The position numbers were made by a program, and so were the translations under genes. Shown piece by piece: positions 28,011 through 37,289 of a DNA stretch of 64,000 nt (positions are counted from its first letter, which is position 1; every line of letters begins with the position of its first letter). Source of the stretch: Bradyrhizobium sp. sBnM-33 (GTDB lineage Bacteria; Pseudomonadota; Alphaproteobacteria; Rhizobiales; Xanthobacteraceae). The stretch lies in the NCBI RefSeq assembly GCF_032917945.1, contig NZ_CP136624.1, positions 930,001 to 994,000 on the forward strand, read 5' to 3'. Below the pieces are notes generated by a model, which saw only the letters and a program-made list of their open reading frames with translations, was not told the origin of the DNA and did no database searches.

Positions 28011-29624
28011 GTGTCTGCCAATTTCCTTGATCGCTTTCGCGCGCTTTTGTTCGCGATGCTTCTGGCTGCAGCATTTGCGGCGCCGGCGCTGGCGGGTCCG
28101 TTCGAGGACGCCGTCGCCAAGTTCGCCAACGACGATTTTTCCGATACCGATGAGGCGATCGGCGCGGTTGCGACATCAGGCAATCCGCTGGCCTTTCCGA
28201 TCATCAGCGCGCTGCAGGAAGGCCGGCTGTCGGCCGATCCGGATACCAAGAAGGTTTTCGTCACTCAAAGCGACGGAAAAATCATCGACGCCGCAACCGG
28301 CGCGGCCGTCGACAAGCTGCCCGACAATGCGGCCGCCGTTCGCCTCAACAACCGCCTCCGCCGCGCCGTGGAGGCGGCGCTCGGCGGGTTGACGCTGTTG
28401 TCACCGGACCCGGGCAAACGCATCGCCGCCGCGGAATCGGTCTTCAAGAGCCATGAGGAGAGCGCGCTGCCCGTAATCGACGGCGCCCTGGCCAAGGAAA
28501 CCAACAAGGCCATCAAGGCCGCCTTCGCGGAAGCCCGCGCCGCCATCCTGCTCTACAAGTCTGACGCGACCGAGGTCGAGAAGCTCGAAGCGGTCGCGCT
28601 CGTTAAGGCGCGCGGCGATCAGGAGGCGATGGCGCTGCTGACCGGCTTGGGCAGCGACCTGCCGCCCAATGTCGCGCGTGCCGTAGCAAGCGCGATCGCC
28701 TCGATCCAGAGCAATCTGCAGATGTGGTCGATGGTGCAAAACGCCTGGTACGGCCTGTCGCTGGGCTCGGTGCTGCTGCTTGCCGCAATCGGCCTTGCCA
28801 TCACCTTCGGCGTCATGGGCGTCATCAACATGGCCCACGGCGAAATGGTGATGCTGGGCGCCTACACCACCTTCGTGGTGCAGGAAGTGATCCGCACCAG
28901 CTATCCCGGCCTGTTCGATTATTCGCTCCTGATCGCGGTACCGCTGGCGTTCCTCGTTGCTGGCGCAGTCGGTGTAGCGATCGAGCGCGGCATCATCCGC
29001 TTCCTCTATGGCCGCCCGCTGGAAACACTGCTCGCGACCTGGGGCCTGTCGCTGGTGCTGCAGCAGGCCGTGCGCACCGCGTTCGGCCCCACCAACCGCG
29101 AGGTCGGCAATCCCTCCTGGATGAGCGGCGCGTTCGAGCTCGGGCAGATCACCATCACCTATAACCGGCTCTGGATCCTCTGCTTCACGTTGGCCGTGTT
29201 CGTCATCCTTCTCGCCATGCTGCGCTACACCGCGCTCGGGCTCGAGATGCGCGCGGTCACACAAAATCGCCGCATGGCGGCTTCGATGGGCATCGCCACC
29301 TCGCGCGTCGATGCGCTGACCTTCGGTCTCGGCTCGGGCATTGCCGGAATTGCCGGCGTGGCGCTGTCGCAGATCGACAATGTCAGCCCCAATCTCGGCC
29401 AGAGCTACATCATCGACAGCTTCATGGTCGTCGTGTTCGGCGGCGTTGGCAATCTCTGGGGCACGCTGGTCGGCGCCTTCACGCTCGGTATCGCCAACAA
29501 GTTCCTGGAGCCGGTCGCCGGCGCCGTCCTCGGCAAGATCGCCATCCTGGTGCTGATCATCCTGTTCATCCAGAAACGTCCGCGCGGCCTGTTCGCGCTC
29601 AAAGGCCGGGCGGTGGAAGCATGA
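28011..29624 (+). CDS. urtB: Urea ABC transporter permease UrtB
   Basis: 537 residues from GTG 28011 (GGGG 7-10 bases upstream). ATG 28056 is an alternative that would shorten the signal peptide. A signal peptide precedes a roughly 200-residue extracytoplasmic helical domain, which is peculiar to UrtB among LivH-like permeases. The branched-chain-type permease core follows from about residue 240 (ITFGVMGVINMAHGEMVMLGAY, SQIDNVSPNLGQSYIIDSFMVV). It moves urea with UrtC. Confidence 0.94.
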   Translation: MSANFLDRFRALLFAMLLAAAFAAPALAGPFEDAVAKFANDDFSDTDEAIGAVATSGNPLAFPIISALQEGRLSADPDTKKVFVTQSDGKIIDAATGAAVDKLPDNAAAVRLNNRLRRAVEAALGGLTLLSPDPGKRIAAAESVFKSHEESALPVIDGALAKETNKAIKAAFAEARAAILLYKSDATEVEKLEAVALVKARGDQEAMALLTGLGSDLPPNVARAVASAIASIQSNLQMWSMVQNAWYGLSLGSVLLLAAIGLAITFGVMGVINMAHGEMVMLGAYTTFVVQEVIRTSYPGLFDYSLLIAVPLAFLVAGAVGVAIERGIIRFLYGRPLETLLATWGLSLVLQQAVRTAFGPTNREVGNPSWMSGAFELGQITITYNRLWILCFTLAVFVILLAMLRYTALGLEMRAVTQNRRMAASMGIATSRVDALTFGLGSGIAGIAGVALSQIDNVSPNLGQSYIIDSFMVVVFGGVGNLWGTLVGAFTLGIANKFLEPVAGAVLGKIAILVLIILFIQKRPRGLFALKGRAVEA

Positions 29625-29667
29625 TTCCGGTTTTCGCAATGAATGGCTGCCCGGTGCTCCGCTCCGA

Positions 29668-29806
29668 CTCCCTCTCCCGCGTGCGGGGGAGGGCTGGGGT
29701 GGGGGTCTCTCTGCGAGTCACACCGGCCGTGTGGAGAGAATTCCCCCACCCGGATCGCATCATGAGATGCGATCCGACCTCCCCCGCAAGCGGGAGAGGT
29801 AAGGGA
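29668..29806. repeat. Family 2 inverted-repeat element between urtB and urtC
   Basis: An arm CTCCCTCTCCCGC...GCGGGGGAGGG (29668-29693) and the opposing arm CCTCCCCCGC...GCGGGAGAGG (29778-29799) flank an inner segment. That segment contains a perfect 10-bp hairpin, GGATCGCATC/GATGCGATCC, at 29752-29775. The same arm sequence recurs at 34300-35143. It fills the 193-base urtB-urtC junction. Confidence 0.75.
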
Positions 29807-29817
29807 GGGTGCCGCCA

Positions 29818-30984
29818 ATGACACCGCATATCCTCACACGCTCGCTCGATCGCAGCGCCACGATCTTCCTCGTCGTCGTCGCCGGCCTCGGCGTGCTGAT
29901 CCCGCTGTCCAATCTCCTGCTGCCGGCGGGCTCCACGCTGCAGGTGCCCACCTATCTGGTCGCGCTGTTCGGCAAATACGCCTGCTACGCCATCCTCGCG
30001 CTCTCGATCGATTTGATCTGGGGTTATTGCGGCATTCTCTCACTCGGCCACGGCGCGTTCTTCGCGCTCGGCGGCTACGCGATGGGCATGTACCTGATGC
30101 GCCAGATCGGCAGCCGCGGCGTCTACGGCAACCCGGTCCTGCCGGACTTCATGGTGTTCCTGAACTATCCGGCGCTGCCCTGGTACTGGCACGGTTTCGA
30201 TATGTTCTGGTTTGCGGCGCTGATGGTCATTCTTGTTCCGGGCCTGCTCGCGTTCTGCTTCGGCTGGCTGGCGTTCCGCTCCCGCGTCACCGGCGTCTAT
30301 CTCTCGATCATCACGCAGGCGATGACTTACGCGCTGCTGCTGGCGTTCTTCCGCAACGATTTCGGCTTTGGCGGCAACAACGGCCTGACCGACTTCAAGG
30401 ACATCCTCGGCTTCAACGTGCAGGCCGACGGCACCCGCGCCGCTCTGTTCGCGCTGAGCTGCCTGGCACTGATCATCGCCTTCCTGATCTGCCGGGCGGT
30501 GGTAACCTCGAAACTCGGCAAGGTCTTGATTGCGATCCGCGATGCCGAATCGCGTACGCGCTTCCTCGGATATCGTGTCGAGTCTTACAAGCTGTTCGTG
30601 TTCACGCTGTCGGCCTGCATGGCTGGCGTCGCCGGCGCGCTCTACGTGCCGCAGGTCGGCATTATCAATCCAAGCGAATTCGCGCCGGGCAATTCCATCG
30701 AGGCGGTGATCTGGGTTGCCGTCGGCGGCCGCGGCACGCTGGTGGGTGCCGCGCTCGGCGCTGTCGTCGTCAATTACGCAAAGACCTACTTCACCTCGGG
30801 CCCGCTGGCCCCGTACTGGCTGTTCATGCTGGGCGCGCTGTTCATCCTGGTGACGCTGCTGCTGCCGAAGGGCATCGTCGGCACCTTCAATGCCTGGCGG
30901 GAATCCCGGAAGGCAACCGAGAAGGCCAATGCCGAAAGCGCTGCGCTCGAAGACGGCGTCGGCGAACCGAAGCCGGCGGAGTGA
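29818..30984 (+). CDS. urtC: Urea ABC transporter permease UrtC
   Basis: 388 residues from ATG 29818, preceded by AAGGGAGGG supplied by the end of the repeat element. LivM-like permease with about ten helices (WGYCGILSLGHGAFFALGGYAMGMYL, RDAESRTRFLGYRVESYKLFVFTLSA, SIEAVIWVAVGGRGTLVGAALGA). The C-terminal 30 residues are charged and cytosolic. It pairs with UrtB to form the urea channel. The urtD start follows the stop by four bases. Confidence 0.94.
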   Translation: MTPHILTRSLDRSATIFLVVVAGLGVLIPLSNLLLPAGSTLQVPTYLVALFGKYACYAILALSIDLIWGYCGILSLGHGAFFALGGYAMGMYLMRQIGSRGVYGNPVLPDFMVFLNYPALPWYWHGFDMFWFAALMVILVPGLLAFCFGWLAFRSRVTGVYLSIITQAMTYALLLAFFRNDFGFGGNNGLTDFKDILGFNVQADGTRAALFALSCLALIIAFLICRAVVTSKLGKVLIAIRDAESRTRFLGYRVESYKLFVFTLSACMAGVAGALYVPQVGIINPSEFAPGNSIEAVIWVAVGGRGTLVGAALGAVVVNYAKTYFTSGPLAPYWLFMLGALFILVTLLLPKGIVGTFNAWRESRKATEKANAESAALEDGVGEPKPAE

Positions 30985-30988
30985 GCGC

Positions 30989-31750
30989 ATGAGTGTCATG
31001 GAGGGAAGGACCACTTCGGCGCTGCTTTATCTCGACGGCGTGCACGTTTCGTTCGACGGCTTTCACGCCATCAACAATCTCTCGCTCACCCTCGAGCCAG
31101 GCGAGATGCGCGCCATCATCGGCCCGAACGGCGCCGGCAAGACCACGATGATGGACATCATCACCGGCAAGACCAAGCCGGACGAAGGCACGGTGCTGTT
31201 CGACGGCATGATCGACCTGACGCGGCTGGACGAAACCCATATCGCCGAACTCGGCATCGGCCGCAAATTTCAGAAGCCGACGGTGTTCGAGAGCCAGACC
31301 ATCGAGGACAATCTGTTGCTGGCACTCAATGTCGACCACAGCGTCAAGGGCACGCTGTTCTGGCGCGGCAGCAAGGATGAATCCGAGCGGATCGACCGCG
31401 TGCTCGAAACCATCCGCCTGACCGACGCGCGCAATCGCCTGGCGGGAAGCCTGTCACACGGCCAGAAGCAGTGGCTGGAGATCGGCATGCTGCTGGCGCA
31501 GGACCCGAAGCTGCTGCTGGTCGACGAACCGGTCGCGGGGATGACCGACGTCGAGACCCATCAGACCGCGGAGCTGTTGAAGGAAATCAACAAGGAAAAG
31601 ACCGTCATGGTCGTCGAGCACGACATGACCTTCGTGCGCGAACTCGGTGTCAAGGTCACCTGCCTGCACGAAGGCACGGTGCTGGCCGAGGGGACCATCG
31701 ATCAGGTCTCCGCGAACGAGCGCGTGATTGAAGTGTATTTGGGAAGATAG
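30989..31750 (+). CDS. urtD: Urea ABC transporter ATP-binding protein UrtD
   Basis: 253 residues from ATG 30989. An in-frame frame open to 30890 lies inside urtC, and ATG 30998 is also possible. It is a LivG-type ATPase with Walker A GPNGAGKT at 45-52, signature LSHGQKQW near 155 and Walker B LLLVDEPVAGM near 175. The H-loop is VVEHDM. It energises urea import with UrtE. Confidence 0.94.
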   Translation: MSVMEGRTTSALLYLDGVHVSFDGFHAINNLSLTLEPGEMRAIIGPNGAGKTTMMDIITGKTKPDEGTVLFDGMIDLTRLDETHIAELGIGRKFQKPTVFESQTIEDNLLLALNVDHSVKGTLFWRGSKDESERIDRVLETIRLTDARNRLAGSLSHGQKQWLEIGMLLAQDPKLLLVDEPVAGMTDVETHQTAELLKEINKEKTVMVVEHDMTFVRELGVKVTCLHEGTVLAEGTIDQVSANERVIEVYLGR

Positions 31751-31775
31751 GCGTGGAAGCAGATATGCAGTTTCG

Positions 31776-31892
31776 TGTCCCGGGCACAGCGCAGCATGAG
31801 CGCAGCGAAATGATGCGCTGTAGAACCGGGACCCACTCTGGATCCCGCATCTGTGGTGCATCACTGCGTGCTGCACCGCGCGCGGGATACGA
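31776..31892. repeat. Family 3 palindromic repeat between urtD and urtE
   Basis: GTCCCGG (about 31777) pairs with CCGGGAC at 31826-31832. CAGCGCA pairs with TGCGCTG inside this, and GATCCCGC (about 31841) pairs with GCGGGAT (about 31883). Together they fill the 160-base urtD-urtE gap. Only this copy occurs in the window. The element ends just before the urtE ribosome-binding site. Confidence 0.65.
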
Positions 31893-31910
31893 GATGTGGA
31901 GGCCGCTTGT

Positions 31911-32606
31911 ATGCTGAAGGTCGACAACATCAATCTCTACTACGGCGCAGCACAAGCCTTGCGCGGCGTCTCGCTGTCCGCCGAGCCCGGCAAGGTGACC
32001 TGCGTGCTGGGCCGCAACGGCGTCGGCAAGACCTCGCTGCTCCGCGCGATGGTCGGCCAGTATCCGATCGCCAGTGGCTCGATCATGCTCGATGGCAACG
32101 ACATCACCGGGCTGAAGCCCTACGAGCGCGCGCGGCGCGGCATCGGCTTCGTGCCGCAGGGCCGCGAGATTTTTCCGCTGCTCACGGTTGAGGAAAATCT
32201 CAAGACCGGCTTCGGACCGCTCAAGCGCGAGGATCGCTACATCCCCGACGACGTGTTTTCGCTGTTTCCGGTACTGAATACGATGCTGGGGCGGCGTGGC
32301 GGCGATCTCTCGGGTGGGCAACAGCAGCAACTCGCGATCGGCCGTGCGCTGGTGATGCGGCCGAAACTGTTGTTATTGGACGAGCCAACCGAAGGCATCC
32401 AGCCCTCGATCATCAAGGACATCGGCCGCGCCATCTCTTACCTGCGCAGTCTCGGCAACATCGCCATCGTGCTGGTCGAACAATATCTCGACTTTGCCTG
32501 TGAGCTCGGCGACAATTTTGCGGTCATGGAGCGGGGTGCGGTGAAATATGCCTGCGACCGCGCCAATCTCGATCCCGCGGAGATCAGCCGCCAGATGGCG
32601 CTGTAA
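31911..32606 (+). CDS. urtE: Urea ABC transporter ATP-binding protein UrtE
   Basis: 231 residues from ATG 31911, with GTGGAGG 8 bases upstream. LivF-type ATPase with Walker A GRNGVGKT at 34-41, signature LSGGQQQQ near 134 and Walker B LLLLDEPTEGIQ near 155, followed by VEQYLDF. With UrtD it drives the UrtBC permease. The ureD start lies 36 bases past its stop, linking uptake to degradation. Confidence 0.94.
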   Translation: MLKVDNINLYYGAAQALRGVSLSAEPGKVTCVLGRNGVGKTSLLRAMVGQYPIASGSIMLDGNDITGLKPYERARRGIGFVPQGREIFPLLTVEENLKTGFGPLKREDRYIPDDVFSLFPVLNTMLGRRGGDLSGGQQQQLAIGRALVMRPKLLLLDEPTEGIQPSIIKDIGRAISYLRSLGNIAIVLVEQYLDFACELGDNFAVMERGAVKYACDRANLDPAEISRQMAL

Positions 32607-32642
32607 CGTTTTCGAGCGCGGCACACACCGTTTGGGGGACGG

Positions 32643-33479
32643 ATGCGGACCGATATCACGCGCGCGGCTTCGGCAACGTTCGCGGCCAACCGGGCCCAGG
32701 GTGCGGTGCGGTTCGGCGTGCATCTGCAGGATGGTGTCACCCGCCGCGGCGACCTGCATGAATCCGGCTCGCTCCGCGTACGTTTTCCCTCGCCCGAAGC
32801 AGAAGGGTTGTCCGGCGTGTTCGTCAACACGGCCGGCGGCATTGCCGGCGGCGACCGTTTCGACATCGACATCGGGGCCGGTGAGGGGACGCGGCTGACG
32901 CTGACGACGGCAGCGGCTGAAAAGGTCTATCGCGCCCCCGGTCCCGCCGCGCAGCTCAATATTGCCCTGAAAGCCGAAGCCGGCGCCCATCTCGCCTGGC
33001 TGCCGCAGGAGACCATCCTGTTTGACCGTGCTCGGATTATCCGCCGCATCGATATCGACTTGGCGGAGGATGCCTCGCTTCTGCTCTGCGAAATCGTGGT
33101 GTTTGGCCGCGCGGCGATGGGCGAAACGATGCGGCACGGCGAGTTCGTCGACCGCTGGCGCCTGCGTCGTGGCGGCAAGCTGGTGTTTGCGGAGACCATC
33201 CGGCTCGACGGCGACATCGGTGCAAAACTGGCGCGGCCAGCCGTGGCTAATGGCGGCGTTGCCATCGGCACCGCGTTGATTGTGCCCGGCGATGAGGCAG
33301 TCGTGGAGCACATCCGCGAAGCCTCGGAAACGTTTGGTGGCGAGGTCGGCATCTCCTGCTGGAATGGATTTGCAATGGCGCGCTTCTTTGCCCAAGATGC
33401 GGCCGGGCTGCGCGCCGATATGATGACGGTGCTCGGCCGCGCCAGCGGCGTGGCGCTTCCAAGACTTTGGCTCAATTAA
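32643..33479 (+). CDS. ureD: Urease accessory protein UreD
   Basis: 278 residues, the scaffold protein that joins UreF and UreG on apo-urease for nickel delivery. Family hallmarks are VFVNTAGGIAGGDRFDIDI near residue 60, LTTAAAEKVYR near 85 and LAWLPQETILFDRARIIRRI near 118. The start ATG 32643 follows a G-rich site (GGGGGACGG). It is the first urease gene, as in many rhizobia (ureDABC...). Confidence 0.93.
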   Translation: MRTDITRAASATFAANRAQGAVRFGVHLQDGVTRRGDLHESGSLRVRFPSPEAEGLSGVFVNTAGGIAGGDRFDIDIGAGEGTRLTLTTAAAEKVYRAPGPAAQLNIALKAEAGAHLAWLPQETILFDRARIIRRIDIDLAEDASLLLCEIVVFGRAAMGETMRHGEFVDRWRLRRGGKLVFAETIRLDGDIGAKLARPAVANGGVAIGTALIVPGDEAVVEHIREASETFGGEVGISCWNGFAMARFFAQDAAGLRADMMTVLGRASGVALPRLWLN

Positions 33480-33521
33480 CGGCTGTGGCTCAACTAGTCT
33501 CTCCTTCACCAGAGTGCTCGC

Positions 33522-33824
33522 ATGAATCTGTCTCCCCGCGAAAAGGACAAGCTCTTGATCTCGATGGCGGCCATGGTGGCGCGCCGCAGGCTGGAGCGCG
33601 GCGTCAAACTCAACCACCCCGAGGCGGTCGCCATCATTTCCGATTTCATCGTCGAAGGCGCCCGCGACGGCCGCACCGTCGCCGAACTGATGCAGGCCGG
33701 CGCCCAGGTGCTTACCCGCGCGCAGGTGATGGACGGCATTCCCGAGATGATCCACGACATCCAGGTCGAAGCGACGTTTCCCGACGGCACCAAGCTCGTC
33801 ACTGTGCACGAGCCGATCAGATGA
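33522..33824 (+). CDS. ureA: Urease subunit gamma
   Basis: 100 residues, the exact length of the bacterial gamma subunit. Conserved segments are [31 protein letters not shown] and [13 protein letters not shown], and the C-terminus is [17 protein letters not shown]. It forms the (UreABC)3 complex with the beta and alpha subunits. A family 4 repeat, not the usual few bases, separates it from ureB. Confidence 0.96.
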   Translation: MNLSPREKDKLLISMAAMVARRRLERGVKLNHPEAVAIISDFIVEGARDGRTVAELMQAGAQVLTRAQVMDGIPEMIHDIQVEATFPDGTKLVTVHEPIR

Positions 33825-33841
33825 GGCGTGCGGATCTATCA

Positions 33842-33935
33842 ACGTCGTCATGCCCGGGCTTTGTCCCGGGCATCCACGTCTTTCTTGCATCAGATAGTAA
33901 GACGTGGATGGCCGGGACAAGCCCGGCCATGACGC
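33842..33935. repeat. Family 4 palindromic repeat between ureA and ureB (copy 1)
   Basis: GTCATGCCCGGGCTTTGTCCCGG and its near reverse complement CCGGGACAAGCCCGGCCATGAC bracket a short centre (33842-33935), with CCACGTC/GACGTGG nested inside. A second copy lies at 53583-53677. Inserted in the ureA-ureB junction, it adds about 110 transcribed, structured bases. Confidence 0.8.
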
Positions 33936-33960
33936 AGCAAAGTGTTGTGAGGTAGCAAAG

Positions 33961-34266
33961 ATGATCCCCGGCGAACGCTTCATCAAGGACGGCGAGATCG
34001 AACTCAACACCGGCCGCAAGACGGTGACACTCACCGTCGCCAATACCGGCGACCGCCCGATCCAGGTCGGCTCGCACTACCATTTTTTCGAAACCAACCC
34101 CGCACTGAAATTCGACCGCAAAAAATCCCGCGGCATGCGCCTCGACATCGCCGCCGGCACCGCGGTTCGTTTCGAACCGGGCCAGACCCGCGACGTGCAA
34201 CTCGTCGCGCTCGCCGGCAAGCGCACCATCTACGGCTTCCGAGGCGACGTGATGGGCAAGCTGTGA
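33961..34266 (+). CDS. ureB: Urease subunit beta
   Basis: 101 residues from ATG 33961 (GAGGTAG upstream). An apparent extension to 33904 is repeat-derived. The beta-subunit signatures are present: [25 protein letters not shown] and [16 protein letters not shown]. The length is standard. It is followed by a 935-base insertion of repeats and a DUF559 gene before ureC, whereas these genes are usually adjacent. Confidence 0.96.
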   Translation: MIPGERFIKDGEIELNTGRKTVTLTVANTGDRPIQVGSHYHFFETNPALKFDRKKSRGMRLDIAAGTAVRFEPGQTRDVQLVALAGKRTIYGFRGDVMGKL

Positions 34267-34299
34267 TTTGCGGGAACGCGCTGTGATGAGTTGCAGTGA

Positions 34300-34508
34300 G
34301 GTGAGCACACTGGCTGGGCTCCCTCCCCCCTTGCGGGGGAGGGTTGGGGAGAGGGGTATGCCCCGGACTCCGTCCGGAGAGAGTCGTCGCGGTGCGAACC
34401 AAACTCGAAATGCGCTCGACAGTCTCGCTGCCGCGATTCGTCAAGCATCGGAGCAAGCGGCACCCCTCTCCCTAACCCTCTCCCGCAAGGGGAGAGGGAA
34501 CCCTGCCG
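34300..34508. repeat. Family 2 inverted-repeat element, short version without endonuclease
   Basis: The left arm (34300-34362, including CTCCCTCCCCCC, GGGGGAGGG and GAGAGGGGTATGCC) is inverted relative to the right arm (34450-34508, including GGAGCAAGCGGCACCCCTC and GGGGAGAGGG). The 88-base centre is an open frame starting at the arm's ATG and entering the right arm in the same frame as the DUF559 gene of the next copy. It looks like a non-autonomous relative of the 34564-35030 element. Confidence 0.7.
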
Positions 34509-34563
34509 TCGATGCGTCCCTGACTCGTGCCAATCACATCAGCGGTCGCCATGATGCAATGTG

Positions 34564-35030
34564 AGGTGAGCACACTGGTGCGGCTCCCTCCCCCCTTGCG
34601 GGGGAGGGTTGGAGAGAGGGGTATGCCACACGACGAGGTCAGCAAGATTCAGCGAGATCGCGCCAAGCGCCTGAGGCGCGAGATGACGCGTGCGGAGACG
34701 TTGCTTTGGCGCCATCTGAAGGCTGATCGTCTCGCTGGACTTGGCTTTCGCCGGCAGAGCCCGATGGGAAATTACATCGCGGACTTCGTCGCGCATTCCC
34801 GCAAGCTCATCGTTGAAGTCGATGGCGAGAGCCACGATTTCGAAGAGCGTATCCGCCACGATGCCAGGCGCGATCAATGGTTCGCGTCTCGTGGTTATCG
34901 CGTTCTCCGATTTACCAATAACTATGTGATGAGGAATCTCGAAGGTGTCGTTCTTTCCATTCTCGAAGCAGCGGAGCAAGCGGCACCCCTCTCCCTAACC
35001 CTCTCCCGCAAGGGGAGAGGGAACCCGTCC
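34564..35030 (+). mobile_element. Family 2 inverted-repeat element carrying a DUF559 endonuclease gene
   Basis: The arms at 34564-34627 and 34972-35030 are nearly identical to those of the short element just upstream and are inverted to each other. The interior is almost exactly a DUF559 coding sequence. Its Shine-Dalgarno (GAGAGGGG) and ATG belong to the left arm, and its 3' end runs into the right arm. This is gene-in-inverted-repeats architecture without a recognisable transposase. Mobility is inferred. Confidence 0.5.
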
Positions 35031-35186
35031 CGCCGGTGCGTCCCTAACGGGTACTGGCGGGAACAAGCCATGATCTCCAGTGATGTGAGCACACCGATCG
35101 GGCTCCCTCCCCCTTGCTGGGGAGGGTTGGGGAGAGGGGTGGCCGCGAGTCGCCCTGCCGGCAATTGGCACGAAATTCAGATCTGA
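34623..35186 (+). CDS. DUF559 (Vsr-like) endonuclease-domain protein
   Basis: 187 residues from ATG 34623. Residues about 8-116 are a complete DUF559 domain of the PD-(D/E)XK/Vsr-like fold: RAKRLRREMTRAET, LWRHLKADRL, GFRRQSPMGNYIADFV, IVEVDGESHD and GYRVLRF. The predicted catalytic acids (Asp of IADF, Glu and Asp of EVDG) are intact. From residue 117 the frame reads through the right repeat arm and a third arm to a TGA at 35184-35186, so the tail is repeat-encoded. Function unknown; possibly DNA repair or repeat mobilisation. Confidence 0.8.
   Translation: MPHDEVSKIQRDRAKRLRREMTRAETLLWRHLKADRLAGLGFRRQSPMGNYIADFVAHSRKLIVEVDGESHDFEERIRHDARRDQWFASRGYRVLRFTNNYVMRNLEGVVLSILEAAEQAAPLSLTLSRKGRGNPSRRCVPNGYWREQAMISSDVSTPIGLPPPCWGGLGRGVAASRPAGNWHEIQI
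35083..35143. repeat. Family 2 repeat, solitary left-type arm upstream of ureC
   Basis: GTGAGCACAC, then CTCCCTCCCCC, GGGGAGGG and GAGAGGGGTGGCC match the left arms at 34300 and 34564, but no right arm follows. It lies 60 bases before the ureC start. Three arm sets in 850 bases point to serial insertion or tandem expansion. Confidence 0.7.
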
Positions 35187-35201
35187 ACGCTGGAGCCTGA
35201 T

Positions 35202-36917
35202 ATGTCCGTAAAAATCAAACGTAGCGTCTATGCCGACATGTTCGGGCCGACCACCGGCGACAAGGTGCGGCTGGCCGATACCGATCTCATCATCGAGGTG
35301 GAAAAGGATTTCACCACCTACGGCGAGGAGGTGAAGTTCGGCGGCGGCAAGGTGATCCGTGACGGCATGGGGCAGTCGCAGGTGACCAACAGGCAGGGTG
35401 CGGCCGATACAGTCATCACCAACGCGCTGATCGTCGATCACTGGGGCATCGTGAAGGCCGACGTCGCGATCAAGGAGGGTATGATCGCGGCGATCGGCAA
35501 GGCCGGCAATCCCGACATCCAGCCCGGCGTCACCATCGTAATTGGTCCCGGCACCGACGTCATCGCGGGCGAAGGAAAAATCGTCACCGCGGGCGGCTTC
35601 GACAGCCACATCCATTTCATCTGCCCGCAGCAGATCGAGCACGCGCTGATGAGTGGCGTCACCTCGATGCTGGGCGGCGGCACCGGCCCGTCGCACGGTA
35701 CGTTTGCGACCACCTGCACGCCCGGCCCGTGGCACATGGGCCGGATGATCCAGTCGTTCGACGCCTTCCCGGTCAATCTCGGCATTTCCGGCAAGGGCAA
35801 CGCGGCGCGACCGGCCGCGCTGGTCGAGATGATCAAAGCTGGTGCCTGTGCGCTGAAGCTGCATGAGGATTGGGGCACCACGCCCGCGGCGATCGACAAC
35901 TGTCTCGCGGTCGCCGACGATTACGACGTCCAGGTGATGCTGCATTCGGACACGCTGAACGAATCCGGCTTCGTCGAGGATACGGTAAAAGCCTTCAAGG
36001 GCCGCACCATCCATGCTTTCCATACCGAAGGCGCCGGCGGCGGGCACGCGCCTGATATCATCAAGATAGCCGGGTTGAAAAACGTGCTGCCGTCCTCGAC
36101 CAATCCGACGCGCCCCTTCACCCGCAACACCATCGACGAGCATCTGGACATGCTGATGGTGTGCCACCATCTCGATCCCTCGATTGCGGAAGACCTCGCC
36201 TTCGCCGAAAGCCGTATCCGCAAGGAGACGATCGCGGCCGAAGACATCCTGCACGATCTCGGCGCGCTCTCGATGATGTCATCGGACTCGCAGGCGATGG
36301 GCCGGCTCGGCGAAGTCATCATCCGTACCTGGCAGACCGCCGACAAGATGAAGAAGCAGCGCGGCGCGCTGCCCGAGGACAAGGGCAACGACAACGACAA
36401 TTTCCGCGTCAAGCGCTACATCGCCAAATACACCATCAACCCCGCGATCGCGCATGGCGTGTCGAAACTGATCGGCTCGGTGGAGAAAGGCAAGCTCGCC
36501 GATCTCGTGCTATGGTCGCCGGCGTTCTTCGGCGTGAAACCCGATTGCATCATCAAGGGCGGCTCGATCGTGGCGGCACCGATGGGCGATCCCAACGCCT
36601 CGATCCCGACGCCGCAGCCGGTGCATTACCAGCCGATGTTCGCCGCCTACGGCAAGTCGCTGACGGCGTCCTCGGTGGTGTTCACCTCCAAGGCCGCGAC
36701 GACTGGCGGCCTCGCGCGCAAGCTCGGCATCAGCAAGACGCTCTATCCGGTGAAAAACACCCGCGGCGGCATCTCCAAGAAGAGCATGATCCACAACAGC
36801 GCCACCCCAAAGATTGAGGTCGATGCCGAAACCTATGAGGTGCGCGCAGACGGCGAGCTTTTGACATGCGCCCCGGCCGAGGTTCTGCCCATGGCGCAGC
36901 GGTATTTCATGTTCTAA
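35202..36917 (+). CDS. ureC: Urease subunit alpha
   Basis: 571-residue catalytic subunit. Nickel ligands and active-site residues are all present: His136 and His138 (SHIH), the carbamylated Lys219 ([10 protein letters not shown]), His221, His248 (VMLHSD), His274 (AFHTEG), flap Cys321-His322-His323 and Asp362 (SSDSQ). The length is standard. It hydrolyses urea to ammonia and carbamate once nickel is inserted by UreDEFG. It is separated from ureB by the repeat/DUF559 insertion. Confidence 0.97.
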   Translation: MSVKIKRSVYADMFGPTTGDKVRLADTDLIIEVEKDFTTYGEEVKFGGGKVIRDGMGQSQVTNRQGAADTVITNALIVDHWGIVKADVAIKEGMIAAIGKAGNPDIQPGVTIVIGPGTDVIAGEGKIVTAGGFDSHIHFICPQQIEHALMSGVTSMLGGGTGPSHGTFATTCTPGPWHMGRMIQSFDAFPVNLGISGKGNAARPAALVEMIKAGACALKLHEDWGTTPAAIDNCLAVADDYDVQVMLHSDTLNESGFVEDTVKAFKGRTIHAFHTEGAGGGHAPDIIKIAGLKNVLPSSTNPTRPFTRNTIDEHLDMLMVCHHLDPSIAEDLAFAESRIRKETIAAEDILHDLGALSMMSSDSQAMGRLGEVIIRTWQTADKMKKQRGALPEDKGNDNDNFRVKRYIAKYTINPAIAHGVSKLIGSVEKGKLADLVLWSPAFFGVKPDCIIKGGSIVAAPMGDPNASIPTPQPVHYQPMFAAYGKSLTASSVVFTSKAATTGGLARKLGISKTLYPVKNTRGGISKKSMIHNSATPKIEVDAETYEVRADGELLTCAPAEVLPMAQRYFMF

Positions 36918-36963
36918 GGTCCATCCCGGAACTATATCCAGAACAAAAGTCCGGGAGGATCGA

Positions 36964-37263
36964 GTGATCTACGTCGTCGCCACGCTGACCATCAAGCCCG
37001 AAACGCGCGCCGATTTCATCGCGGCCGCCACCGCCTGTATCAAGGAAACCCGCAAAGAGCCGGGTAACATCGCCTATGACCTGCATGAGAGCGTCACCGA
37101 TCCCTCAAAGATGGTGTTCGTCGAGCAGTGGGAAAATGCCGAGGCGCTGGTGCCGCATCGTGGCGCCGAGCACATGAAGACGTTCGGCCGCGTCGCCGTG
37201 AAATGCATGACGGCGCCGCCGAAAGTCGAAGTCATCACCCCCGAAAAGATCGACGTTCGCTGA
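36964..37263 (+). CDS. Antibiotic biosynthesis monooxygenase (ABM) domain protein, copy 1
   Basis: 99 residues from GTG 36964, with GGGAGG 5-10 bases upstream. A single ABM ferredoxin-like domain (MIYVVATLTIKPETRADFI, EPGNIAYDLHESV, MVFVEQWENAEAL). Relatives include YgiN-type quinol monooxygenases and small stress-linked enzymes. It is paralogous to the next gene. Its place between ureC and ureE is unusual and no role in urease maturation is known. Confidence 0.82.
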   Translation: MIYVVATLTIKPETRADFIAAATACIKETRKEPGNIAYDLHESVTDPSKMVFVEQWENAEALVPHRGAEHMKTFGRVAVKCMTAPPKVEVITPEKIDVR

Positions 37264-37289
37264 TCAAGAAAAGCAAGGGGTAGAAACTC

